A DNA stretch of 37,598 nt from an uncultured Ruminococcus sp. (lineage in GTDB: Bacteria > Bacillota > Clostridia > Oscillospirales > Acutalibacteraceae), in the NCBI GenBank assembly GCA_902777275.1, contig CACYTI010000026.1, positions 1 to 37,598 of the forward strand. The letters run 5' to 3'. The translations under genes and the position numbers were made by a program. A model generated the notes under the pieces. That model worked only from the letters and a program-made list of their open reading frames with translations. It made no database searches and was not told where the DNA came from. The number at the start of each line of letters is the position of its first letter. Positions within the stretch are counted from its first letter, which is position 1. Positions 7,406-14,411 of this stretch are shown in pieces.

Positions 7406-8146
7406 ATGGATACAATTAAGAAAATAGGACTAAACTCCAATGAAGTAAAACTGATTGCTATTATTGCGATGACAATCGACCATGTAACATGGTTATTGTT
7501 TCCTGGATGCCAAAAGATATGGTGGGTCATGCTTCTTCACGCGATAGGAAGATTGACAGCACCTATTATGTGGTTCTTTATTGCTGAGGGATTTCATTAC
7601 ACTCGAAACGTAAAAAAGTATATTGCCCGACTGTTCGTTTTCGCTGTAATATCGCATTTTGCCTATAACTTTGCAGGAGGAATACCATTTATTCCCAACG
7701 GGTTTTTCAATATGACCAGTGTGATGTGGTCGCTTGCCTGGTCGGTAGTTTTGATGGTCATATTTACAACGGATCAGTTGCCGCAGTGGGGTAAAATTGT
7801 TTTGATCCTGATTATCTGCTTTATTACCTTCCCATCGGATTGGTCAACTGTGGCGGCTATGTGTCCGGTATACTTATACATGAATCGCGGCGATTTCAAG
7901 AAACAATCGCTTACTATGCTCATATGGACAACAATTTATGCAGTCGTATATTTTATCTTTATGGACAAAGCGTATGGAATCCTTCAGATGTGTACGCTGT
8001 TATCATTACCGATTTTGAAGCAGTATAACGGTGAGAGGGGAAAATGGAAAGGCATGAAATGGTTTTTCTATCTCTATTATCCGGCGCATCTGTTTGCAAT
8101 TGGAATTATCAGAGTGCTCATTGGAAACGGAAGTATCTTCCCTTAG
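7406..8146 (+). CDS. TraX-family integral membrane protein
   Basis: The 246 residues form seven or so hydrophobic segments. The N-terminus, LNSNEVKLIAIIAMTIDHV...LHAIGRLTAPIMWFFIAEGFHYTRNVKKY, is the TraX signature: an early IDH, then GR...P...F...EG. TraX of the F plasmid acetylates pilin. Chromosomal homologues in Firmicutes are common, and their substrates are not known, so a link to conjugation cannot be assumed. It follows the serine recombinase but has its own promoter. The start is supported by AGGAAAA upstream. A strong terminator follows at 8211-8245. Confidence 0.88.
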   Translation: MDTIKKIGLNSNEVKLIAIIAMTIDHVTWLLFPGCQKIWWVMLLHAIGRLTAPIMWFFIAEGFHYTRNVKKYIARLFVFAVISHFAYNFAGGIPFIPNGFFNMTSVMWSLAWSVVLMVIFTTDQLPQWGKIVLILIICFITFPSDWSTVAAMCPVYLYMNRGDFKKQSLTMLIWTTIYAVVYFIFMDKAYGILQMCTLLSLPILKQYNGERGKWKGMKWFFYLYYPAHLFAIGIIRVLIGNGSIFP

Positions 8147-8210
8147 GCTGTCGATAAATTCTTTGTGTGTTCTTACCTCGAAAAATGTACGTTTGTACGC
8201 TCTTTCACAT

Positions 8211-8245
8211 CAAAAAAGGAACACCGTTCTGGTGTTCCTTTTTTG
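8211..8245. terminator. Bidirectional intrinsic terminator
   Basis: A perfect 15-bp stem (8211-8225 with 8231-8245) and a 5-base loop, with A6 on one arm and T6 on the other. It can end the TraX-like transcript on the plus strand and any minus-strand transcript crossing 8406-8262. Confidence 0.88.
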
Positions 8246-8261
8246 AATCTGTAAACCAAAA

Positions 8262-8406
8262 GGGAGAAGGTGGATTCGAAGGCGAGCGTTAAGAAAACGT
8301 GCCGGGGGCACGTTTTTAGCGAGTGCGCAGATGATAACTTTTCCAATAGAAAGTGAAAGCAACAAGCGCGGCAGTATGTTTGGCAAGATGAACCAAACCT
8401 TCTCCC
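8262..8406. ncRNA. Candidate structured RNA or decayed tRNA-like element
   Basis: A perfect 10-bp stem closes the segment, GGGAGAAGGT (8262-8271) with ACCTTCTCCC (8397-8406). Inside are an 8-bp hairpin AACGTGCC/GGCACGTT (about 8295-8313) and a TTTGG/CCAAA hairpin (about 8379-8396), giving a three-way junction. The minus-strand reading has a TTCGAATC T-loop-like octamer placed where a tRNA would have it, but its flanks do not pair, so it is not a working tRNA. Terminators lie on both sides (8211-8245 and 8420-8462). The transcribed strand is undecided and no clear promoter was found. Confidence 0.4.
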
Positions 8407-8419
8407 ACCAAACCAAAAT

Positions 8420-8462
8420 AATCCGAACTTTTTGCTTATCGGCGAAACGTTCGGATTTTTGG
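8420..8462 (+). terminator. Intrinsic terminator after the structured element
   Basis: Arms AATCCGAAC (8420-8428) and GTTCGGATT (8449-8457) pair perfectly over 9 bp with a 20-base loop, followed by TTTTGGTTTT on the plus strand. Confidence 0.55.
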
Positions 8463-8493
8463 TTTTATGCAGTTATTTTAAGGAGCAAAAATA

Positions 8494-8521
8494 AAAGCAC
8501 TTCAAAAAACCGAAGTGCTTT
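8494..8521 (-). terminator. Intrinsic terminator of the acyltransferase remnant
   Basis: Arms AAAGCACTTC and GAAGTGCTTT pair perfectly over 10 bp with an 8-base loop. On the minus strand the stem is followed by TATTTTTG. Confidence 0.75.
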
Positions 8522-8536
8522 ATATTGAAAACTAAA

Positions 8537-9157
8537 TTAATTTTTTATCTTACGTTTAGAAATAATACTTGCAGTCATTATAACGAAAATCAAACAGAAC
8601 AAAATTGAAAACACATTTCCCAATACGCTTACCGATTCAACCCCCGATAGTTTTGTATACAAATGTATCACTACTTGGTGCAGTAAAAAGCATTCAAAAG
8701 AAATATCTCCTAAATACCTTAAGAAATTCAGCCTGAACAAGGATGAAATTGCTCCATGACCAATACTAAACACAAAAATCAAAATAATGTTCATGGTTAT
8801 CCAATGCGTAACTCGATAATGCCAATTCTGCATAGGTGTATACATATTAAAGATCCAAAGCCCAATCGCCAGTATCTCTAAAACAGTAAATAACACTGTA
8901 AACCATCTTTTACAAACCATTCTCCTTTTTATGTAACAAATCAAATAGCCCAGTGACATACCGCATATATATTCCCAAACTCTGGACACGGGAAGAACAT
9001 ACTGCGTATATTCCATATTAGTATTTCTTGTTAAATAACAATATACCCATGTCAATAAATACGCACCGACAAACACAATAGCAAATATCATTTCCGGCTT
9101 TTTGGTTTTCCTGATCTTCGTAGCTAAAGCTCTTAACGGAATATTTATGCAGTTTTT
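8537..9157 (-). pseudogene. Acyltransferase 3 family membrane protein, C-terminal remnant
   Basis: The open frame runs upstream past the ATG at 9091 to a stop at 9158-9160, adding about 22 codons that still read as the family (PLRALATKIRKTKKPE). The recognisable parts are VSRVWEYICGMSLGYL and FLRYLGDISFECFLLHQVVI, both typical of the C-terminal half of Acyltransf_3 O-acyltransferases (OafA type). The N-terminal half is absent, with its conserved histidine-arginine region. Full proteins are about 330-380 residues; about 205 remain. The break coincides with the start of the palindromic repeat region at 9160, so the 5' part was probably lost in a rearrangement. A working enzyme is very unlikely. 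Confidence 0.8.
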
Positions 9158-9602
9158 TCAAAAGGTTCACCTTGATTGCAATATGAACCTATTGGAGAGA
9201 ACGCGGACAAAATATTCATTCTCAGCGTCAAAATGTTCATATTGTCACGTGTCTTAAGGAACATATGAACCTTTTTGTGAACCGACGTTTGTTTCCCGTC
9301 CGATTGTCGATAGAAACGCAAACGTTTTGTTCAACGCCCACGGACAGGACCCTGTCCCTACGCGCACAAGGTAAAATTCATAGTAAACATCACCTTGACA
9401 TCGTAGGGGCGACCATTGTGTCGCCCGTGCACCGACGTATATTTCCCGTCCGGTCGGCTGAGCCGACAATCAGTCTGCGCTCCTTTTAATAGAATATTTT
9501 CAGGTGCTTTTCTATTTCATCTTCTTAATCATTCATTACGATTTTTTCTTGCGTTTGTCGTGCTTTCAAGCTTCCCTGTGTTTTCACTAATCATATTATA
9601 AA
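9158..9602. repeat. Intergenic region of palindromic and dispersed repeats
   Basis: No gene is visible here. The left part repeats GAACATATGAACC-like pieces, including AATATGAACCT near 9179-9189, GTTCATATTG near 9234-9243 and GAACATATGAACC near 9259-9271. The middle holds a unit (9284-9336) shared with 37494-37548, then a GGACAGG/CCTGTCC hairpin. The right part holds an inverted relative: CGTAGGGGCGAC...GTCGCCCG (9402-9427), then GACGTATATTTCCCGTCCGG. It separates AT-rich mosaic DNA from GC-richer genes. Confidence 0.7.
9284..9336 (+). repeat. Dispersed intergenic repeat, copy A
   Basis: It shares most of its length with copy B at 37494-37548, including GACGTTTGTTT, CCGTCCGATTGT, ATAGAAA and TTCAACGC. 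It contains the inverted pair CGTTTG/CAAACG. It is followed by a variable hairpin and then CCCTACG, the same order as in copy B. Confidence 0.75.
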
Positions 9603-9603
9603 A

Positions 9604-9629
9604 ACCGACCCGTCAGGAAACAGGTCGGT
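9604..9629 (-). terminator. Intrinsic terminator of the sigma-dockerin operon
   Basis: ACCGACC (9604-9610) and GGTCGGT (9623-9629) pair over 7 bp. On the minus strand the stem is followed by TTTTATAAT. It lies eight bases after the dockerin protein's stop codon. Confidence 0.75.
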
Positions 9630-9636
9630 CAAAATT

Positions 9637-11271
9637 TTATCCTAAATCTTCAATCATCTGTGCAAGGTACATTTGCAGGTACGTGGCGTCAGAGATGTCC
9701 ACTTTGCCGTTGCCGTTTATGTCGGCTGCGATAAATGAGTCGCCTGTAAGAAGCTCAAACTCCGCTATATGCCGCTGCATCGCGGTCACGTCGCTGATGT
9801 TCGCCGCTCCGCTGCCGTCCGCGTCGCCCGGCGAAATAACGGGCTTCGCGGCAAGCTCAAAGCTATAGCTTCCGCTGCAATTGATGAAGGAGGCTTTTAT
9901 GTAATAGGTCTCTCCTTTTTTGACATCGCAGGGCAATTGTGACGCGTCGCTGAAATCGGGTGAACGGGAAATCAGGAATTCGGGATACGCGCTGTCCTCT
10001 CCGATGCGCAAATCCGCAAGCTCTGCGCTTAACGTGCCGTCGCTGTCGGGGATAAAGCGGTAGTAAACCGTATCCCCGCAGAATTCATCTTCGCTGTCGT
10101 TGCTGCACACCATGCCAAGCTCATATTCAAAAATATCGGTAAAGTACAGCTCAAGCCCGCTTATTCCCGAGGCTGTTATTTCAATGGTGTAGGTTTCGCC
10201 TGATTTGGTTAAGAACAAATTGCTCTCGGTAATGTCATGGTTATGCTCGCGCTTTTTCGACAGATTCGCGACCCTTTTGCCTGCGGAATCATATGCCGTG
10301 ACTGACAAAAAGGCTGAATCATCAAAATCGCACGGATCGTCGTTTGTGAGCCATAACTCGGTGTTGTCCGCCGCCGTGACAGTGACGGTTCTTGTTTCGC
10401 CGTCATTCAAACCTCTTATCAAAAGCAAGCTTCCAGTCGTATACGTAAACGGCTCGTCTGCCTGTTCATCTGTCCATTTCAGGCGGGGATGGGCTTCTCC
10501 TATCTCATCCGCGATAAACGCGCCCGTGAACTCGGCTGTGTAGTCCTTTGAGCTGTCGTAGGAGTCGATAGTCAAAGCATCCGAGTCGCTGAATTTTACG
10601 GAGTATTTGTGTCCGGTCACAAGCTCAATGCCGTGAGCGCCGAAGTCGAAGCTCCATGTGTCGGCGTCTTCGTCCCTTTTCATTCTGCCATTCCACAGGA
10701 CTGACTCCCCGTTGGTTTCGTCATAGGCTTCGCAGTACACCGCGCGTCCGGCTCCGAACGCGTCGTCATCGGCGCGGACGCGGATAACATCAACTCCTGC
10801 TTTATCGTCATTTTCTCCGAGCCATTTGTATTTGAACACAGGTGTTGAATCATAGGAATGCCATGTGTATATATCGGAGAAAACCGCTGTGTACTCCCTT
10901 GCGCTGTCATATTCCGTTATGGTAAGCTGCTCGGTTTGGGCTTTGCCCCAATCGTCGGTAAAAATAACGCTGTATTCGTGAGACGGGTCAAGCTCTGCGC
11001 CGCGCTCGCCGAGGTCGCAGCTCCACATTCCGGAGGCTCCGTCCTTTGTCATAACTCCCTTTTTGGAGCCCCATTTGACGATTTCGGCGCTGTCGGTTTG
11101 GTCATAAATATAGCAGCACATTTTTGTAACGTTCGTGAATGTGTCGGGGGCAACGTCAATGCTGATGACCGCGCGGCTTTCGGAAGCCGCATATGCTTCG
11201 CCTGTTCCGGCGCAAATCACTGTGACGGACATTGAAGCGGTGAGTACAATTGATAATAATTTGTTTTTCAT
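9637..11271 (-). CDS. Secreted dockerin type I protein with two repeats of a novel module
   Basis: The start chosen is the ATG at 11271 (MKNKLLSIVLTASM), because AAAGGA is 11 bases before it; the ATG at 11283 would have its ribosome site too close. A signal peptide ends near residue 28 (AYA). Two homologous modules follow (about 36-140 and 150-255), each with a C-x-IYD or YD-x-T start, a W-x-S-KK or W-x-x-R segment, W-(S/C)-x-D and YDS(A/S)-(R/K)-(E/D)YTA. A beta-rich part (about 265-470) resembles PPC-type domains. A type I dockerin closes the protein, with calcium loops DADGSGAANISD and DINGNGKVDISD. Dockerins bind cohesins on scaffoldins. No catalytic domain was recognised. The gene lies 19 bp after the sigma factor gene, whose C-terminus carries the same module. 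Confidence 0.85.
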   Translation of the reverse strand: MKNKLLSIVLTASMSVTVICAGTGEAYAASESRAVISIDVAPDTFTNVTKMCCYIYDQTDSAEIVKWGSKKGVMTKDGASGMWSCDLGERGAELDPSHEYSVIFTDDWGKAQTEQLTITEYDSAREYTAVFSDIYTWHSYDSTPVFKYKWLGENDDKAGVDVIRVRADDDAFGAGRAVYCEAYDETNGESVLWNGRMKRDEDADTWSFDFGAHGIELVTGHKYSVKFSDSDALTIDSYDSSKDYTAEFTGAFIADEIGEAHPRLKWTDEQADEPFTYTTGSLLLIRGLNDGETRTVTVTAADNTELWLTNDDPCDFDDSAFLSVTAYDSAGKRVANLSKKREHNHDITESNLFLTKSGETYTIEITASGISGLELYFTDIFEYELGMVCSNDSEDEFCGDTVYYRFIPDSDGTLSAELADLRIGEDSAYPEFLISRSPDFSDASQLPCDVKKGETYYIKASFINCSGSYSFELAAKPVISPGDADGSGAANISDVTAMQRHIAEFELLTGDSFIAADINGNGKVDISDATYLQMYLAQMIEDLG

Positions 11272-11290
11272 AATAAACACCATCCTTTTG

Positions 11291-12793
11291 TTATTTCCAT
11301 TTTGCGTAATAAGTCATTTGAGGATTGTCAACATGAGCCTTTGTAGGGTCGGGTTCGACAAGCATGACCGCGCCGTAGTCCGCTGTGGAAAATTCCAGCG
11401 CCTCGGTTTGCGAGCCTGTGGTGGTACCGAACATCACATAATAGGTCTTGCCGTCTTCGAGATTCAGCGGGTTCAGGTCATAGCTGTAAAGCTTACCGGA
11501 ATCGAGAGTGCAGTATTCTTTTTTGCTTGCCCATTCATAAAAGCTTGAAGTGCTATCGTAAATGTGACAGAAGATCTGCCCGAAGTCACCGACAAAGCCG
11601 CTTGCGTCTATGCAGACCTTCCTCTGTTCGGCAGGGACCGTTACGGGAACGGTCGTTGCGGGCGCGACTGTCGCCGAAGTTGCCGCAGCGGCAGGATTCG
11701 TCGCCTGAGCTGCCTGTGAGTTTGTCGGACTTTGTGAGGGAATTGTCTGTGAGGTGTTTTGCTGAGCCTGAACGACCGGCTGAGTTGCCTGAATACGTGC
11801 CTGAGTCGGGACCGTGCTCTGATTTATATTAGAGCCAGAATTGCCCGATATATTGCGGGCAGTCGGAGGCACGGTGGTGAGAGGCATGGTTGTCGGTACG
11901 TTTTGCCCGGGATTTTCAGGCTGACCCGCCGTGCGGTGATAACCGTAGCCCGGCTTTGCAGGAGAAGCGGGGTTTCCTGACGTGAACGCTCCCGATGCCG
12001 CCGCGCCTATTCCGCCGATCACCGTGATACACGCCGCGCCTATAGCCGCGATTTTTACGGAGGTCACTCCGCCCGACGCCGCCGAGTTGACGGCAGCGAC
12101 CTTTACCGCTCCAGCAGGCGTTGCGTAGGGGATAAGAATTGCCTTTTGCATCTCCGCGCCCTGAATCAGACTGAACGAAAGCAATGACATCGGAGGCACC
12201 GAACAGGACGCAAGAGCCGCGCCGCCGTATTGCTCCAGATATTTTTTCATTGTCTGACGCGCCGAGTACAGACGGCTTTTTACGGTGTTCTCATTGACCT
12301 CCAATACATCCGCGATTTGCCTGATGCTCATTTGATAAAAATAGAACATCAAAACGCTTTCGCGGAGGATCTGCGGCAAAGCTCCCACCGCTTCTCTCAC
12401 ATAGCCGCATACCTCCCCGGTTTCCGCCGATCTCTCGGGACAAAGCTGATCGTTTTCGTCGGCAAGCTCCCACTCGACTTCGCTCAGACTGAGGTTTTCC
12501 CTTGAACGCGTGAGCTTTGTTTTGCAGTAGTTCGCGGCAATCGTTTTCAGCCAGCCCAAAAACGCCTTAGGGTCTTCGAGTGTGTCTAACTTTTTGAGCA
12601 CGGTCAGTAAAATATCCTGAACCGCGTCCTTAGCATCCTCCTCGTTGCCTAACAGGGTGAGGCTGTAATAATAAAGATATCCGCTCACTATGTTGATAAC
12701 GTCTTCCATCGCCTTTTTGCTGCCGTTCTGCGCTTTGGCTACCCGGTGTGAAAGCTTTGCGTTATCTATTTTGTATTTAGGCTGTTTGTTCAT
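11291..12793 (-). CDS. ECF-type sigma factor fused to a membrane segment and extracytoplasmic module
   Basis: The start chosen is the ATG at 12793 (MNKQPKYKIDN) with GAGGG eight bases upstream; a longer frame to 12913 lacks such a site. Of 500 residues, sigma region 2 covers about 36-95 (LLGNEEDAKDAVQDILLTVLK) and region 4 about 138-186 (LPQILRESVLMFY... and IRQIADVLEVNENTVKSRL). Next comes a single hydrophobic helix (about 246-268), then a linker of about 115 residues rich in T, Q, P and A. A C-terminal module (about 391-500: VCIDASGF, CHIYDSTSSFYEWASKKEY) resembles the two modules of the dockerin protein downstream. The order suggests a membrane-tethered sigma factor whose outer domain senses a signal, instead of a separate anti-sigma factor. 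Release by proteolysis is conjecture. The target promoters are unknown. Confidence 0.85.
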   Translation of the reverse strand: MNKQPKYKIDNAKLSHRVAKAQNGSKKAMEDVINIVSGYLYYYSLTLLGNEEDAKDAVQDILLTVLKKLDTLEDPKAFLGWLKTIAANYCKTKLTRSRENLSLSEVEWELADENDQLCPERSAETGEVCGYVREAVGALPQILRESVLMFYFYQMSIRQIADVLEVNENTVKSRLYSARQTMKKYLEQYGGAALASCSVPPMSLLSFSLIQGAEMQKAILIPYATPAGAVKVAAVNSAASGGVTSVKIAAIGAACITVIGGIGAAASGAFTSGNPASPAKPGYGYHRTAGQPENPGQNVPTTMPLTTVPPTARNISGNSGSNINQSTVPTQARIQATQPVVQAQQNTSQTIPSQSPTNSQAAQATNPAAAATSATVAPATTVPVTVPAEQRKVCIDASGFVGDFGQIFCHIYDSTSSFYEWASKKEYCTLDSGKLYSYDLNPLNLEDGKTYYVMFGTTTGSQTEALEFSTADYGAVMLVEPDPTKAHVDNPQMTYYAKWK

Positions 12794-12903
12794 ATCGTTT
12801 CCCTCGCTTTCCTCACTTTTTGCCCTCTTCATTAAAAAGGACTCAAAAGCACGGAAAAGGTTTGATGCTTTTTTTAAAAAAATTTTATTATTTTTTTGAT
12901 ACC

Positions 12904-12932
12904 ATGATAACATTAAACCGCAGGGTTGTCCA
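12904..12932 (-). promoter_or_regulatory. Promoter of the sigma-dockerin operon
   Basis: On the minus strand the -35 is TGGACA, the spacer is 17 bp and the -10 is TATCAT. It lies about 110 bp before the chosen ATG and leaves a leader very rich in A and T. Confidence 0.6.
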
Positions 12933-12961
12933 TATTATGAAAAGCTTATTTGATTATAAGC

Positions 12962-13001
12962 AAAAGCCCCGTAAGAACCTGCGGTGTTCTGCGGAGCTTT
13001 T
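12962..13001 (-). terminator. Terminator of the eight-gene operon
   Basis: On the minus strand AAAAGCTCCGCAGAAC pairs imperfectly with GTTCTTACGGGGCTTTT across a 7-base loop. It begins seven bases after the last ligase stop, and the tail is TTTTGCTTAT. It separates the biosynthetic operon from the sigma factor promoter. Confidence 0.7.
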
Positions 13002-13007
13002 AATTCC

Positions 13008-14411
13008 TTATTTTAACCGTGACGCGGCGTCGGCAATTACGCGGAAGCTGTCTATCCGCTCGTGGCGCATGACCTGTCCGTTAAACCGCTCTACCGCTTC
13101 CGAAATATCTTCTTCGGTGTTTTTGACATATAAGTCGGCGTTCAGGCGGTTGTTGTTCAGATACAGCCTGACCTCTGTAATATTGCCGCTGAGCGAGCGG
13201 AGAAGGGCACAAAGAGCTTCAACGTCTATGTTCTTGCCGTTGTCGCCGACAAGGATATTCTTCTTTCTGCCCCTGATGTACAGCTTGCCGTCCTTGATCA
13301 TGCCGAGGTCGCCCGTGTGGAAGTAACCGTTTTCGTCAAAGGCGGCTGCTGTAAGCTCCGGGTCAAGATAGCCCGGAAAAACGGTGTCGCCCTTGCAGAT
13401 GATCTCGCCTATGCCGTTTTCGTCGGGGCGGAAAACCTTTGCGTCAATGCTGTCAAACACGGTTCCGCAGCTTGCGTCGTCGTCGCCGAAATAGCTTATC
13501 GAAAAGGAGGCGGCGGTCTCGGACAGACCGTAAGAGCGAATAAGAGGGAAGGAGCTAAGCGTGGTGCGTATCTCGTCGGAGCAGGGCGCGCCTCCCGTAA
13601 ACAGGTATTTTATGTTTGTTCCGAAAGCGCTCGTAATGCGGTCGCCGAAGGCGTCAAGCAGGCGCTTGTAGACAAGCGGGACTGCACAGAAAATCGTCGG
13701 GTTGACCTCGCGCAGCTCCTCCGCGATTTTAGAGGGTGACGACGAGAGGTAAATGCTGTATCCTCCGATTAGCGAGTAGTAAAAATTATACACGCCCGCG
13801 TAGGTGTGATGAAGCGGGAGAAACAGGTAGTCGGTGTCGTTTTCACCGAGAGGAACGCGCTTGATAAGCTCGTGATAGCCCGCGAATATCACTTTTTGAG
13901 TAAGCTTTATTCCCTTTGAGGGACCCGTGGTGCCCGAGGAGAAAACTATTTTGCAGCACTCGGCTTCGTCCTTTACGGGCAGGTCAAACAGCGCGGGCGG
14001 AGGGGAAAGGCTGTACAGACAGCTCATGCTCAGGCAGAACATCGGGCGCTTTCTGTTCAGGCTTTCGGCTGTTTTGCTCAGATCGTCGTCATAAATGATC
14101 GCCTTTGCGTCTGTGCGCTCAAGCATTGACAAAATGACGTCCTCGCTCATCTCCTTAGCGAGCATTACGCTTACGCCCGTGTAGCCTGTCACCGCTAAAT
14201 CCGCGACCATAAGCGCGTATGAGTTTTTGCCGATTATTCCCACGGCAGAGCCTGCGGGCACTTTTTTAAGCAGAAGGCGAGCGAGGCTGTGAACGTCCGA
14301 AATAAGCTGGCCGAAGGTTCTGCCACGGAAAACGACGTCCGTTTTTTCAAAGATATACTTTTTATCCTTGCGGTTTTTGTAATCATATTCAAGAATACTG
14401 TTTATGTTCAT
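13008..14411 (-). CDS. Adenylate-forming (AMP-binding) ligase, second of a pair
   Basis: This 467-residue member of the acyl-CoA synthetase/adenylation superfamily activates a carboxylate with ATP. The phosphate loop is IVFSSGTTGPSKGIKL, almost canonical. Motif A5 is SYGLSETAASFS, A7 is YFHTGDLGMI and A8 is RGRKKNILVGDNGKNID. It is shorter than typical acyl-CoA ligases, and the C-terminal lobe ends abruptly at FRVIADAASRLK, so the transfer half-reaction and the catalytic lysine need a structural check. Its ATG overlaps the stop of the other ligase (ATGA), and it is the last gene before the terminator. Fatty acid, amino acid or aryl substrates cannot be told apart by eye. Confidence 0.87.
   Translation of the reverse strand: MNINSILEYDYKNRKDKKYIFEKTDVVFRGRTFGQLISDVHSLARLLLKKVPAGSAVGIIGKNSYALMVADLAVTGYTGVSVMLAKEMSEDVILSMLERTDAKAIIYDDDLSKTAESLNRKRPMFCLSMSCLYSLSPPPALFDLPVKDEAECCKIVFSSGTTGPSKGIKLTQKVIFAGYHELIKRVPLGENDTDYLFLPLHHTYAGVYNFYYSLIGGYSIYLSSSPSKIAEELREVNPTIFCAVPLVYKRLLDAFGDRITSAFGTNIKYLFTGGAPCSDEIRTTLSSFPLIRSYGLSETAASFSISYFGDDDASCGTVFDSIDAKVFRPDENGIGEIICKGDTVFPGYLDPELTAAAFDENGYFHTGDLGMIKDGKLYIRGRKKNILVGDNGKNIDVEALCALLRSLSGNITEVRLYLNNNRLNADLYVKNTEEDISEAVERFNGQVMRHERIDSFRVIADAASRLK

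Noticed and set aside
7406-8146. Conjugation module based on the TraX-like gene
   Set aside because: No relaxase, coupling protein or type IV secretion gene is present, and TraX-like proteins are common outside conjugative elements.
8262-8406. Functional tRNA
   Set aside because: The acceptor-like stem and a T-loop octamer exist, but the T-stem does not pair, no anticodon arm is seen and the length is too great.
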